Below, in pieces: positions 19,560 to 28,186 of a stretch of DNA of 64,000 bases (positions are counted from its first letter, which is position 1; the number at the start of each line of letters is the position of its first letter). This DNA comes from Gammaproteobacteria bacterium (GTDB lineage Bacteria; Pseudomonadota; Gammaproteobacteria; Enterobacterales; Neiellaceae). The position numbers were made by a program, and so were the translations under genes. Where the stretch lies: contig JAFOOX010000027.1 in the NCBI GenBank assembly GCA_017425245.1, positions 98,401-162,400 of the forward strand, read 5' to 3'. Below the pieces are notes generated by a model that searched no databases, had not been told where the DNA came from, and worked only from the letters and a program-made list of their open reading frames with translations.

Positions 19560-20096
19560 ATGAGTTCTTTTTTTCCTGTGAATTTTATGTCGTTAGTACA
19601 CAAAATCCTAGCACCGGGGCGCGCAGTGGGGACCCTGATCACGCATCAACAGCCGCTATCGGTGGCAGCAGCCTTGACCGTGGTTGCCGTGATGTTAACC
19701 GGTTGTCCGCAACAGCCGCAGACGCTGGCGAAAACGCCTGACTGTCAACCGGCCGCACAGTGGTGCACCCTCGGCGGCGCGTCGTCCGGTGGGCTTCGCG
19801 GTCGCTGGCGAATCGAAAGCAGTGCGCTGGTGATCGAGCAGGAACTGCAGTTCGTGGTTGAGGTCAACCAGCCGGTGAGGACTATCTCCGGGACCGTCTC
19901 GGGGGTCAACATGGCCATGGGCACCATGCCATTGTTTATCGACCGCATCGCCGGATCGCGCATTGAAGGGCGCATGCTGTTGCCGGCCTGCACCAATGAT
20001 CACATGCGTTGGCAGGCACAACTGACGATCGAGTCTATCAACAGTTCAACCGCAACCTTAGTGTCGCCAGTCTTTGAAACGACGGCACAGCCATGA
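19560..20096 (+). CDS. Putative lipoprotein of unknown function
   Basis: A frame of up to 178 residues, divergent from ccoN. It has a hydrophobic segment ([15 protein letters not shown]) ending in a lipobox, so the mature protein should be membrane-anchored with a beta-rich region of about 125 residues. The lipobox lies unusually deep (about residue 49), so the true start may be the ATG at 19587 or later. No family was recognised. Its place beside cbb3 genes hints at, but does not show, a respiratory link. Confidence 0.55.
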   Translation: MSSFFPVNFMSLVHKILAPGRAVGTLITHQQPLSVAAALTVVAVMLTGCPQQPQTLAKTPDCQPAAQWCTLGGASSGGLRGRWRIESSALVIEQELQFVVEVNQPVRTISGTVSGVNMAMGTMPLFIDRIAGSRIEGRMLLPACTNDHMRWQAQLTIESINSSTATLVSPVFETTAQP

Positions 20097-20309
20097 GGTG
20101 CGTGACCAGCGCCCAAGTATCGACGACAGGCACGCCGTAGAAGAGCAGGTCATTGCGATATTAAATTTAACATAATATACATTGTGCGCCATTGGACAAA
20201 AAGAGAAAAGCGCGTGCTGTCATGCTTTGCGCCACTTGCATCAAGCGTCATGGAATGACCATCGCAGGCCTGCGTATAATCAGCTGGTCATCAAGGAGTT
20301 AGGACAATC
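20097..20309 (+). promoter_or_regulatory. lonH leader with a TATAAT box
   Basis: A perfect TATAAT lies at 20275-20280, 29 bases before the lonH ATG. A GGAG ribosome site sits in AAGGAGTTAGG. No good -35 hexamer lies 16-18 bases upstream, so a factor-assisted promoter is possible. The AT-rich patch at 20158-20185 may contribute an upstream element. Confidence 0.45.
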
Positions 20310-22322
20310 ATGATCAATCGCAAGCTGCCACGCGCCCTCAACACATCGGACGTGATGCCCGAGTTTATGGCCAACCAGGTGCCACTGATTAGCGCTGACA
20401 GTGCTTCTACTCGAGTTACCCTAGCGCTTGGCCAGGAAGACGCAGTTGATGCCTTGCGCTTTGCGCTGTCGCCATTTTGCCGTAGTCAGCATCTCTATCT
20501 CGCTGTTGATACTGGTTTTGATGATGAAGCCCTGATTGCTGACCTGTTGCAATGCGCGTTGGAACAACAGGAAAAGCCGGAGGTCTTTGACTGGATCTAC
20601 GTTCCCCGTTGGTCAGCGCCCGCATCGCCTCGATTGCTGGCGTTACCAGCATCATCGACTCAACGTTTTATCCAGGAACTTGGTCATTTTGTTGCGGCGT
20701 TGCGCAGTGCAAACTCCGAGCAGGCGTTTGAGCAGCTGTTGCAGTCGTTTGGCAGCAGTGATGAATTGCGTGATTTTCTGGCAGAACTGGCCTTGCATGA
20801 GTCACTACGCAATGATCTCACCAACCATGTGGTGCCCCTTGTTCAGCACACCGCCGATAATTCGTTTCCCCTCTATCACTGCCTACGTTTGAACGAAGCT
20901 CGCCTATTTGGTGATGTTCGCTATGAAAGCCAAGCCGGTACTGTCTCAACCCATCCCCGCTTACTGGTTCCAGGGTTACTGCATATGGCTAACGGCGGTG
21001 TACTGGTTATCCGCGCTGAGCAGTTATTGGAACAACCGGAATGCTGGCGCCGCTTGAGATTGGTATTGATGACCAGCCAGCTGGAATGGCAACCGAGTGA
21101 AGCAACGACCATTGCCACCGGTTTTTCTGCCGATCCGGTACCTGTCACGGTCAAGGTCATTCTGCTAGGCGATCGCATGACCTGGGCTGAGCTGCACGAT
21201 ACAGATCCGCAACTGATAGAACAATTTCCGCTACTAGTAGATGTGCAGCCGAGCTTCGAAATTGGTTCGCGCGCTGATTTTTTGCGCTACTCCTTCCTGC
21301 TCCGGGCCTTGGCGGAGCGCAGCAACTTGCTACCGTTGCGGGATAATGCCATCTATCGGTTGGCACAATGGGCAGCCCGTCAGGCCGGTGAGAACCGGCG
21401 AGTAACCCTCGCCAATGGTGAAATCGAAACCTTATTGGCGCAGGCTTCGTTTCTGGCTCATGGTGATGGTGAACACCAGATTGCCGCCAGCCATATCGTC
21501 GATGCGCTGCACCGTCAGCGCAACCGGGCCAGTTTGGTGGCCGAACAGCACTATCGCGCGATTGAGTTGGGGCAGATCCGCATCCAGATGCAGGGGCGCC
21601 AGATCGGTCAGGTTAATGGGCTGACCGTGATTGAAGCCGCTGGCGAGCTCTTTGGTGAACCTTCGCGGATCACCGCTAGTGTTCACTTGGGCGATGGCGA
21701 TGTCATCGATATCGAGCGGCGCTCGGAGATGGGCGGTAATCTGCATGCCAAGGGGATGCTGATCCTCAGTGCCTTCATTCATGGCTTGTTTTCCCAAGAT
21801 GCCCCCCTGCCCCTTACCGGCTCACTGGTATTCGAGCAATCCTACTTCGAAGTCGATGGCGACAGCGCTTCTTTGGCTGAACTGCTGGCATTGCTGTCGG
21901 CCATGGCCGACGCTCCCTTGCAGCAGAACCTGGCGGTTACTGGCGCTATTGATCAATTTGGCAACGTCCTCGCCGTTGGCGGGGTCAACGAGAAGATTGA
22001 GGGGCTTTGGCAAGTCGCACAGCGTCTGGGGATCACGCATGCCGTTGGCGTGCTGATTCCAGCGACCAATGTCTGCCAGCTCAACCTGAGTGATGAAGTG
22101 GCCGAAGCCGTGGCCCAACAACAGTTGCTGATCTATCCCATCGATCACGCAGAGCAAGCAATCGAACTGTTATCGGGTGTAAAAGCCGGGATTGCTGATA
22201 GTGAGGGAAGCTACCCGGCGAACACGCTATATGGCGCCATTCAACGCAGGGTCGAGCGTATCCTCGATCAGGAACGACCAAGCTTGGGTCGTTGGTTTAG
22301 CCACCGGCTGAAGAAACGCTAA
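20310..22322 (+). CDS. lonH: Lon-family protease LonH (YcbZ)
   Basis: A 670-residue S16-family protein upstream of fabA, the same position as ycbZ/lonH in E. coli. The C-terminal protease domain is clear: the catalytic Ser is at residue 519 in EVDGDSASLAELLALLS, and the catalytic Lys at about 562 in GGVNEKIEGLW. The N-terminal half should be the AAA-like part, but I see no clean Walker A, so ATP use is uncertain. Its substrates are unknown. Confidence 0.85.
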   Translation: MINRKLPRALNTSDVMPEFMANQVPLISADSASTRVTLALGQEDAVDALRFALSPFCRSQHLYLAVDTGFDDEALIADLLQCALEQQEKPEVFDWIYVPRWSAPASPRLLALPASSTQRFIQELGHFVAALRSANSEQAFEQLLQSFGSSDELRDFLAELALHESLRNDLTNHVVPLVQHTADNSFPLYHCLRLNEARLFGDVRYESQAGTVSTHPRLLVPGLLHMANGGVLVIRAEQLLEQPECWRRLRLVLMTSQLEWQPSEATTIATGFSADPVPVTVKVILLGDRMTWAELHDTDPQLIEQFPLLVDVQPSFEIGSRADFLRYSFLLRALAERSNLLPLRDNAIYRLAQWAARQAGENRRVTLANGEIETLLAQASFLAHGDGEHQIAASHIVDALHRQRNRASLVAEQHYRAIELGQIRIQMQGRQIGQVNGLTVIEAAGELFGEPSRITASVHLGDGDVIDIERRSEMGGNLHAKGMLILSAFIHGLFSQDAPLPLTGSLVFEQSYFEVDGDSASLAELLALLSAMADAPLQQNLAVTGAIDQFGNVLAVGGVNEKIEGLWQVAQRLGITHAVGVLIPATNVCQLNLSDEVAEAVAQQQLLIYPIDHAEQAIELLSGVKAGIADSEGSYPANTLYGAIQRRVERILDQERPSLGRWFSHRLKKR

Positions 22323-22342
22323 GGCGTGATCGGAGTTGTTGG

Positions 22343-22358
22343 GCGTACACTCGTACGC
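22343..22358. promoter_or_regulatory. FabR-like palindrome upstream of fabA
   Basis: A perfect inverted repeat GCGTAC-N4-GTACGC followed by TA lies 39 bases before the fabA ATG. It resembles, from memory, the E. coli FabR operator in the fabA and fabB promoters (AGCGTACA-like half-sites). FabR would repress unsaturated fatty-acid synthesis. The repeat is seen directly; the regulator is inferred. Confidence 0.5.
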
Positions 22359-22396
22359 TAAAGTGTCGCCCGAGTTTCAGTAGATCGTGAGTTCCC

Positions 22397-22906
22397 ATGC
22401 AAGCCAGTTTTGATCGTGACGCCCTGCTCGCCTGTAGCCGTGGCGAGTTGTTCGGCCCGGGCAACGCCCAGCTGCCGGCCCCCAACATGTTGATGATGGA
22501 TCGCATTGTCCATATCGCCGATGAAGGCGGCCCCTTCGATAAAGGTGAAATCATTGCTGAACTGGATATCCGTCCCGATCTCTGGTTTTTCGACTGTCAC
22601 TTCCCGGGCGATCCGGTAATGCCGGGTTGTTTGGGTCTTGACGCAATGTGGCAGCTGGTCGGCTTCTTCCTCGGCTGGAGCGGTGGCCCGGGCAAGGGAC
22701 GTGCGCTTGGGGTTGGTGAAGTGAAATTCACCGGCCAGATCCTGCCGGGTGCCAAGCTGGTGACCTACCGCATCAATATGAAGCGGGTGATCAAGCGCAA
22801 GCTGTTCATGGGGATGGCTGACGGTGAAGTCGCCGTTGATGGGCGCGTGATCTACACGGCAACCGATCTGAAGGTGGGCCTGTTCACCGACACCAGCTCG
22901 TTCTGA
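22397..22906 (+). CDS. fabA: 3-hydroxydecanoyl-ACP dehydratase/isomerase FabA
   Basis: A 169-residue hot-dog-fold enzyme that dehydrates 3-hydroxydecanoyl-ACP and isomerises the trans-2 product to cis-3, starting unsaturated fatty-acid synthesis. The active-site His lies in [12 protein letters not shown] and the Asp in [10 protein letters not shown], both as in E. coli. The length and the remaining sequence also match. A strong terminator follows 18 bases after the stop. Confidence 0.97.
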   Translation: MQASFDRDALLACSRGELFGPGNAQLPAPNMLMMDRIVHIADEGGPFDKGEIIAELDIRPDLWFFDCHFPGDPVMPGCLGLDAMWQLVGFFLGWSGGPGKGRALGVGEVKFTGQILPGAKLVTYRINMKRVIKRKLFMGMADGEVAVDGRVIYTATDLKVGLFTDTSSF

Positions 22907-22924
22907 TCACAACCTCCTCAACGT

Positions 22925-22950
22925 CGAAAGCCCCGCATGCGGGGCTTTCG
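22925..22950 (+). terminator. fabA terminator
   Basis: A perfect palindrome (CGAAAGCCCCGCATGCGGGGCTTTCG) follows the fabA stop by 18 bases, ahead of a short T-run (GGGTTT). It separates fabA from the convergent rmf and may stop both. Confidence 0.75.
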
Positions 22951-22994
22951 GGTTTCAGAAGATTAATGCGTTGCTTGCTACAACAGGTTCAGGC

Positions 22995-23174
22995 TTATTT
23001 GTCAGGGAAAAGACCTACGCTGACCACTTCGCGCGCACTGCGCCAACCTCCAAGCCACTCGGAACGAGCATCTGTCTGCTGATACGGGCAACAATCGCGC
23101 GAACGCCCACTGGCACCAGCGGAGTAACCCTTGGCATGGGCGCGTTCAAGACGGTCACGTTTTTGTCTCTTCAT
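22995..23174 (-). CDS. rmf: Ribosome modulation factor RMF
   Basis: A 59-residue basic protein recognised by reading the gap after fabA on the minus strand. It begins MKRQKRDRLERAHAKGYSAG and continues through the conserved GRSRDCCPYQ and SEWLGGWRSAREV, nearly as in E. coli RMF. It drives formation of inactive 100S ribosomes in stationary phase. It sits next to fabA as in E. coli. The C-terminus (GLFPDK) differs from that of E. coli. Confidence 0.95.
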   Translation of the reverse strand: MKRQKRDRLERAHAKGYSAGASGRSRDCCPYQQTDARSEWLGGWRSAREVVSVGLFPDK

Positions 23175-23277
23175 AGGCTCTACCCCTTCCCAACTGTGGT
23201 TCCGGTAACAGGCGCCGATTACCGCGCCTCGTTAAGAATTTGCCAGTTAGGCGAATAGTGCAAATGCAAATTACTTC

Positions 23278-24816
23278 TTAGCCAATGGATCTTATGTATA
23301 AACGGCGCAAGCCCAAGGCAAACAGCATGACGCCAAGCAGCCAAAGGCTATAGCTAGCCCCTTTGCGTTCGATAGTAGGCGGCGCTTCGTTGGGGCATTG
23401 GTCAGATGTGCCGCCAGTGAGGGCCAGACGTACCGTCCGCACCACATACTCCTGTTCGCCAGACACCAACGCGCCGGAGCCATCGCGAGCATCGGTTTTG
23501 AGCAAAGCGTGAGCCAGAATTTCACCGCTTTCGTCAATGGCCACCGCATCGACGATCTCGTAGGCGCTGTCACATGGGATCAGGGCGTTAAGATCGGTGA
23601 AACTGTTGTCGCGAGCATCGTACAGAAAGCCGTGATGGCGGCGATTCTGCGAGTTTGGGGCCAGTTCCCACTCACCCCAGCCAACCACCTGGCCTTTGCT
23701 GTTAACGGCGCGGGCGACACTATTGGATGCGCGATAGAAGTCTTGGACACCACCGTCACCACCGAAGGCGTAGCGCAAAGTGGCGCCTTCAGCACCGAGA
23801 GGATAGACAAAGAACTTGCTGTAGGTGTAACCATCAATGCGTAAAGGCACTTGGCCAACCACATAAGTCACGCCATCACTGTTGGTGTCACTGATCCCGT
23901 GGGCGTAGCTATAGGTAAATGCTGCTGGATCGTGGATCAGGCTCACTTGGCCATCTTGGTAAACGGTCGCCAAGGTGCGAATAACGCTGTCGCTACTTTC
24001 CGCATAACTGGCATAGCCAATAGCTACACCATCGCTGTTGATGGCGTTCGCTTGACTGCTGTAGAGGCGTTCATCGTCATCAGTGGGGGTAAACGGCAAT
24101 CCCAGATTGGTACCACTCACCACCTCACCGCCGTCACTCAATTGCCAGGCATATGCACGCAGCTGGTAGGCAACCGATTGCGCACACACCACCTGCGGAT
24201 AACCGCTCTCTTCGATACAGGTGGCATAGCTCTCGGCGCTACCAACCGTCTGGCTGATACTGGCATAACCAACGGCCAAGTTACTGGCATTCACGGCAAG
24301 GATCCGGCTGATGCCCCCTGTTTCGTTGTAAGGCGGCAGCACCGGGGTGATGGTTACCCCATCAAGGGTGGTAAAGGCGCGGGCAGGAAAATCGCGCACC
24401 ACCTTTTCATCCTCAACCTCGTTGATGGTGAACTCAGTGAGGTAATAGGGCGCAGTGCCGCTGCCGACCATCAGTCCGGAGGGGGTGACACCGACCAAGT
24501 ACTCTTCGGTGGTGCCGCTACGCACGCCGTCGTCGTTAAAGCTGTCAAACGCTGTTACCGAGGTAGCTTCGCCGTTGCGCAGGAACAAGGCCGACAGATC
24601 ACCGGCCTTGAACAGCGTTGTGTCACCGACATTATAGGTACTGGTGTAACGAATTTGGCCATTGGCGGCGGTGATGTCACCGTTGCTGGCGGTGCCATAG
24701 ACCAGCTCTACATCATCCGATGCGCCCAGATCTTCTACCGAGTAAACGGCGGCAAAGCCAGGGGCGGCCAGCAAGGCCAGGGTGATGACGGAAAGGCTGA
24801 AACCGGCAAAACGCAT
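23278..24816 (-). CDS. DUF3466 surface-type protein with C-terminal anchor
   Basis: A 512-residue exported protein. A signal peptide of about 23 residues ends near AAPGFA. The body has repeated short motifs around NSDGVAIGYA, NASNLAVGYA and NSKGQVVGWG, typical of DUF3466 repeats found beside rmf and rlmL in related genera. The tail has a hydrophobic helix (SYSLWLLGVMLFALGLRR) preceded by KGAS and ended by basic residues, resembling a GlyGly-CTERM sorting signal. The ATG at 24816 has a CAGGAG ribosome site. The function is unknown. Confidence 0.8.
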   Translation of the reverse strand: MRFAGFSLSVITLALLAAPGFAAVYSVEDLGASDDVELVYGTASNGDITAANGQIRYTSTYNVGDTTLFKAGDLSALFLRNGEATSVTAFDSFNDDGVRSGTTEEYLVGVTPSGLMVGSGTAPYYLTEFTINEVEDEKVVRDFPARAFTTLDGVTITPVLPPYNETGGISRILAVNASNLAVGYASISQTVGSAESYATCIEESGYPQVVCAQSVAYQLRAYAWQLSDGGEVVSGTNLGLPFTPTDDDERLYSSQANAINSDGVAIGYASYAESSDSVIRTLATVYQDGQVSLIHDPAAFTYSYAHGISDTNSDGVTYVVGQVPLRIDGYTYSKFFVYPLGAEGATLRYAFGGDGGVQDFYRASNSVARAVNSKGQVVGWGEWELAPNSQNRRHHGFLYDARDNSFTDLNALIPCDSAYEIVDAVAIDESGEILAHALLKTDARDGSGALVSGEQEYVVRTVRLALTGGTSDQCPNEAPPTIERKGASYSLWLLGVMLFALGLRRLYIRSIG

Positions 24817-24886
24817 GCACTTCTCCTGAAAATCGGCGACTCGGCGACTCGAAAGCGCCGTCATCATAGCCGCTTCTGGCGGCTGG

Positions 24887-25120
24887 CTAAATTGGCTCAG
24901 GACGATAGATCGTCAAGAAATGTTCAAGCTGCTGACGATCAAACGGCCAGTCCAGCTCGCCACCGGCGCTGGCCACTACCGGGATGCGCCAACCATAGGT
25001 TGCGCGCTGGCGCTCGTCGTTGATGATGTCACAGCGTTCAAAGCGCGCGCCAAGCCGCTGCAGCATGGCATCGGCCTGTTCGCACAGATGGCAGCCGTCG
25101 GTGTGATAAAGCAGGATCAC
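24887..25120 (-). CDS. Small glutaredoxin-like protein
   Basis: A 77-residue thioredoxin-fold protein with the CxxC active site in YHTDGCHLCEQAD near residue 10 and a WRIPVVAS cis-Pro loop. It matches the DUF836/glutaredoxin-family proteins often found beside rlmL. I choose the GTG at 25120, which overlaps the rlmKL stop as GTGA with a G-rich ribosome site upstream. A longer frame from 25153 is less likely. Its redox role is not defined. Confidence 0.75.
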   Translation of the reverse strand: MILLYHTDGCHLCEQADAMLQRLGARFERCDIINDERQRATYGWRIPVVASAGGELDWPFDRQQLEHFLTIYRPEPI

Positions 25121-27222
25121 TGGCTGCCCCCCTGCCAGTGCAGCAACCAACAACGATGGATGCGCTGGTTACGGGCGAAATCTGGCGGAATCGACATCGC
25201 CGACACATCTTCGGCGCGGAATCCGAGCTGGCTGATGGCCGCTTCATCAAAGCGGAAACGGGTATGGTTGGTGGAAAACACCACGGTGGCACCATCAGCC
25301 AACCAGCGGCGCAACTGGCCTAACAGCGGCAGATAGTCGCGCTGGACATCAAACACCCCTTCCATCCGCTTGGAATTGGAAAAGGTGGGCGGATCCAGAA
25401 ACACCAGATCGAACTTGCCGCTCGGCTCACCGGCAACGAAGGCCATGCAGTCATCACGACGCAGCCGGTGGTGGCGGCCATCTAGGCCGTTAGTGGCGAA
25501 GTTGCGTTCGGCCCAGTCAAGATAGGTATTGGACATATCAACACTGAGTGACGCGCGGGCCCCACCCAAGGCCGCCTGCACCGTCGCCGAGGCGGTGTAG
25601 CAGAACAGGTTGAGCAGCCGTTTGCCGCGGGCATGATCATGCAACCAGCGCCGCATTGGACGGTGATCGAGAAACAGGCCGACATCGAGGTAATCGCAGG
25701 GGTTGATCCATAGCTCGGCGTCATGCTCCTTGACCGTGAACCACAGGTCGCGGGCGTCTTGACGCTCATACTGCTGCTTGCCCTTCTGCCGCTCACGGGT
25801 CTTGAAGGCGATACGTGCCGGATCATTGAAATCGGCCAGAGCCACCAGCGCATCATCGCGACGGCGGCGCGCCTTTTCCGGCTCAATAGTATCGGGTGCG
25901 GCATATTCCTGAACCACCAGCCAGTCACCATAGCGATCAATGGCCAGGTTGTAGTCGGGCAGATCGGCGTCGTAGAGCCGATAAGCTTCAATCCCCTGCT
26001 CTGCCGCCCAGCTGTCGATCTTCTTGAGGTTCTTGCGCAGGCGGTTGGCGAAATCGTCAGCAGGCAGCTGCGGCTCGCCACCGGTGATGGCGTAATGCAT
26101 CAAGCGGCATTTGAGTGGGCCGTTATAAAGCTGATGGCGACGTTCAGGGCGCATGCGCAGCTGCTCCAGTGCCCCTTCATCGCTGGAAAGGATGGTCAAC
26201 CGCCAATCTTTGAACGCGCGTTTGAGGCGGGCGCCAAACTGCCAGTAAAGCGCCAGAGTCTCAGTCATCTCACCGAGGCGCTCGCCGTAGGGCGGGTTGC
26301 AGATGATCAAGCCCGGGGTCAGTTCGCCGGGGCCAATGGCGGTGGCATCGGCCACCTCAAAGTCCACCAGCCCTTCGATCCCTGCTTCGCGGGCATTGGC
26401 GCGGGCCACGGTGATTTGACGCGGATTAAGGTCTACCCCAAACAGCGGTGTCTGACAGCTATCGATACCAGTGCTGCGGCGCGCCTCAGCCTGTTGCTGC
26501 AACTGGCGCCACAGATCGCGATCCGCTTCCGGCCAGCGCACACAGGCAGGCAGATGACGAAGCAGGCCAGGGGCGATATCGGCGGCCATCAGGGCCGCTT
26601 CAATCACGAGCGTGCCTGAACCACAGAACGGATCGATCAGCGACTCCTGGGTGCTCCAGCGTGCGCGCTTAAGCATGGCTGCAGCCAAGTTTTCTTTGAG
26701 TGGCGCCGCGCCCTGACGCAGACGGTAGTGACGCTGGTGCAAAGGCCCACCCTGACAGTCGATGGCAACCAACGCCTGCCCTTTATCAACCCACACCGCG
26801 ACTCGCAGATCGGCGTCATCACTGTTGATGGTTGGGCGCCAGCCTTTTTGCTCGCGGCAACGGTCAACAATGGCGTCCTTGACCTTGAGCGCGCCGAACA
26901 TGGTGTTGGTGATGCCACGCAGCTCACCGTCGAACTGTACGGCCAACGTCAGGGCTGGAGTGAACCACTGCTCCCACTCCATGCTTTTGACCAGATCATA
27001 GAGATCATCGACGCTGGCTACTTCACCCTCGCCCACCAGCCGGTAGAGGCGCGAAGCCACGCGGCTCCACAGCAGCAATTGATAGCTGGCCTGCTGGCTT
27101 AAACGCGCATGAACTCGCCCGGCCGCATGGCCAATGGCTTCGCCACCGGCTGCAACTACCTCTTCAGCCACCAGATCTTCAAGGCCGGCAGGTGAGGTCA
27201 GCAGATAGCGAGCATCGGTCAT
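25117..27222 (-). CDS. rlmL: 23S rRNA methyltransferase RlmKL
   Basis: A 701-residue fusion of two SAM-dependent methyltransferases, as in E. coli RlmL. The N-terminal half has a THUMP domain and the RlmL catalytic motif NPPYGERLG, which makes m2G2445. The C-terminal half is RlmK with DPPTFSNSKRM, which makes m7G2069. Both SAM-binding glycine-rich motifs (DPFCGSGTL and LNLFCYTASATV) are present. The start at 27222 (MTDARYLLT) matches the family. Confidence 0.95.
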   Translation of the reverse strand: MTDARYLLTSPAGLEDLVAEEVVAAGGEAIGHAAGRVHARLSQQASYQLLLWSRVASRLYRLVGEGEVASVDDLYDLVKSMEWEQWFTPALTLAVQFDGELRGITNTMFGALKVKDAIVDRCREQKGWRPTINSDDADLRVAVWVDKGQALVAIDCQGGPLHQRHYRLRQGAAPLKENLAAAMLKRARWSTQESLIDPFCGSGTLVIEAALMAADIAPGLLRHLPACVRWPEADRDLWRQLQQQAEARRSTGIDSCQTPLFGVDLNPRQITVARANAREAGIEGLVDFEVADATAIGPGELTPGLIICNPPYGERLGEMTETLALYWQFGARLKRAFKDWRLTILSSDEGALEQLRMRPERRHQLYNGPLKCRLMHYAITGGEPQLPADDFANRLRKNLKKIDSWAAEQGIEAYRLYDADLPDYNLAIDRYGDWLVVQEYAAPDTIEPEKARRRRDDALVALADFNDPARIAFKTRERQKGKQQYERQDARDLWFTVKEHDAELWINPCDYLDVGLFLDHRPMRRWLHDHARGKRLLNLFCYTASATVQAALGGARASLSVDMSNTYLDWAERNFATNGLDGRHHRLRRDDCMAFVAGEPSGKFDLVFLDPPTFSNSKRMEGVFDVQRDYLPLLGQLRRWLADGATVVFSTNHTRFRFDEAAISQLGFRAEDVSAMSIPPDFARNQRIHRCWLLHWQGGSQ

Positions 27223-27321
27223 GAGGCAGATTCCTGACATTGGCATGGGCGCGGCAGGAGTGCCGCAGGCCCGAGGCGGCGCAGTATAGCGAAGAACATA
27301 AAGAATGGCGCAGATAAGGTT

Positions 27322-27350
27322 TGCGCTACCAGATCTTCGCTGTTAGGATG
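27322..27350 (+). promoter_or_regulatory. Candidate promoter of tRNA-fMet
   Basis: TTGCGC and TAGGAT are separated by 17 bases, ending 15 bases before the tRNA. A GC-rich discriminator (GCGCCCC) follows, as is usual for stringently controlled stable-RNA promoters. Both hexamers deviate from consensus, so this is a candidate only. Confidence 0.45.
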
Positions 27351-27365
27351 CGCCCCTCTTGTGGA

Positions 27366-27442
<77 letters not shown>

Positions 27443-27479
27443 ATCCACAGCCTGACCAGACGAGCGGTCAGGTAGCAAT

Positions 27480-27504
27480 AAACGCCGCAATTGCGGCGTT
27501 TTTG
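27480..27504. terminator. Terminator after tRNA-fMet, possibly shared with mscL
   Basis: A perfect stem (AAACGCCGCAA / TTGCGGCGTTT) with no spacer is followed by more T on the plus strand. It ends the tRNA transcript. On the minus strand it lies 58 bases past the mscL stop and could also stop that gene. Confidence 0.78.
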
Positions 27505-27561
27505 CGTTTTCGGCGTGAGAGATTTTCGAGCCCCATTGTCCAGGGCCTGCCTATCTTGGCC

Positions 27562-27972
27562 TCAACGCTGTTGCTTGAGTAGATCGCGGATCTCAGTCAG
27601 CAGCAGCTGTTCTTTGGTTGGTTCCGGTTCAGCAGCGGGCTCTGGGGCGGGCTCTTCCTTGCGCTTCAATCTGTTGAGCGCCTTGATCACCATAAAGATG
27701 GCAAAGGCCACGATGGTGAAATCCAGCACTGTCTGAATGAACTTGCCGTAGGCGATCAACACCGGCTCGCGCCCTTCCATCAGCGCTGGCAGCGATACCG
27801 CCAGATCACTGAAATCAACACCACCAATCAGCCAGCCGATGGGCGGCATAATGACATCACTCACCAGCGAGCTGACGATCTTGCCGAACGCCGCGCCAAT
27901 GATGATCCCCACCGCCATGTCGACCACATTGCCGCGTACGGCAAACTCCCGGAACTCCTTGATCACACTCAT
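27562..27972 (-). CDS. mscL: Large-conductance mechanosensitive channel MscL
   Basis: A 136-residue inner-membrane channel with two membrane helices. The N-terminus [19 protein letters not shown] and the pore helix [20 protein letters not shown] are conserved. The cytoplasmic tail contains a Pro/Glu/Ala-rich linker followed by a helical bundle (LLTEIRDLL). It opens under hypo-osmotic shock to release solutes. The family's usual length is about 136. Confidence 0.96.
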   Translation of the reverse strand: MSVIKEFREFAVRGNVVDMAVGIIIGAAFGKIVSSLVSDVIMPPIGWLIGGVDFSDLAVSLPALMEGREPVLIAYGKFIQTVLDFTIVAFAIFMVIKALNRLKRKEEPAPEPAAEPEPTKEQLLLTEIRDLLKQQR

Positions 27973-28143
27973 GCCTGTTTCCCCTGACGCTGATTGCCGT
28001 TGTTCGGCTGGTTGTTATACGCAGGATGCCCGCAGTGCAGACAAGGCCAAGTCTATGTCCGGCCGCCGCCAAAAACCAAGGGCCCGGCGGGAGCACGACT
28101 GTTAACCGGATCGCGCTCTGGCACATTCCTTCGCCTAAACGAT

Positions 28144-28170
28144 AAAAGGCCCGCAACTGCGGGCCTTCTT
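28144..28170 (-). terminator. purL terminator
   Basis: A hairpin (AAGGCCCGCA / TGCGGGCCTT) with a 2-base loop lies about 20 bases downstream of the purL stop. On the minus strand the stem is followed by TTATC, forming CCTTTTA. It closes the long purL transcript. Confidence 0.75.
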
Positions 28171-28186
28171 GATCAAGCGCTGAGCC

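Noticed and set aside
23851..25023. 390-codon plus-strand frame opposite the DUF3466 and glutaredoxin-like genes
   Set aside because: It spans two well-supported minus-strand genes and has no conserved motif, so it is a compositional artefact.
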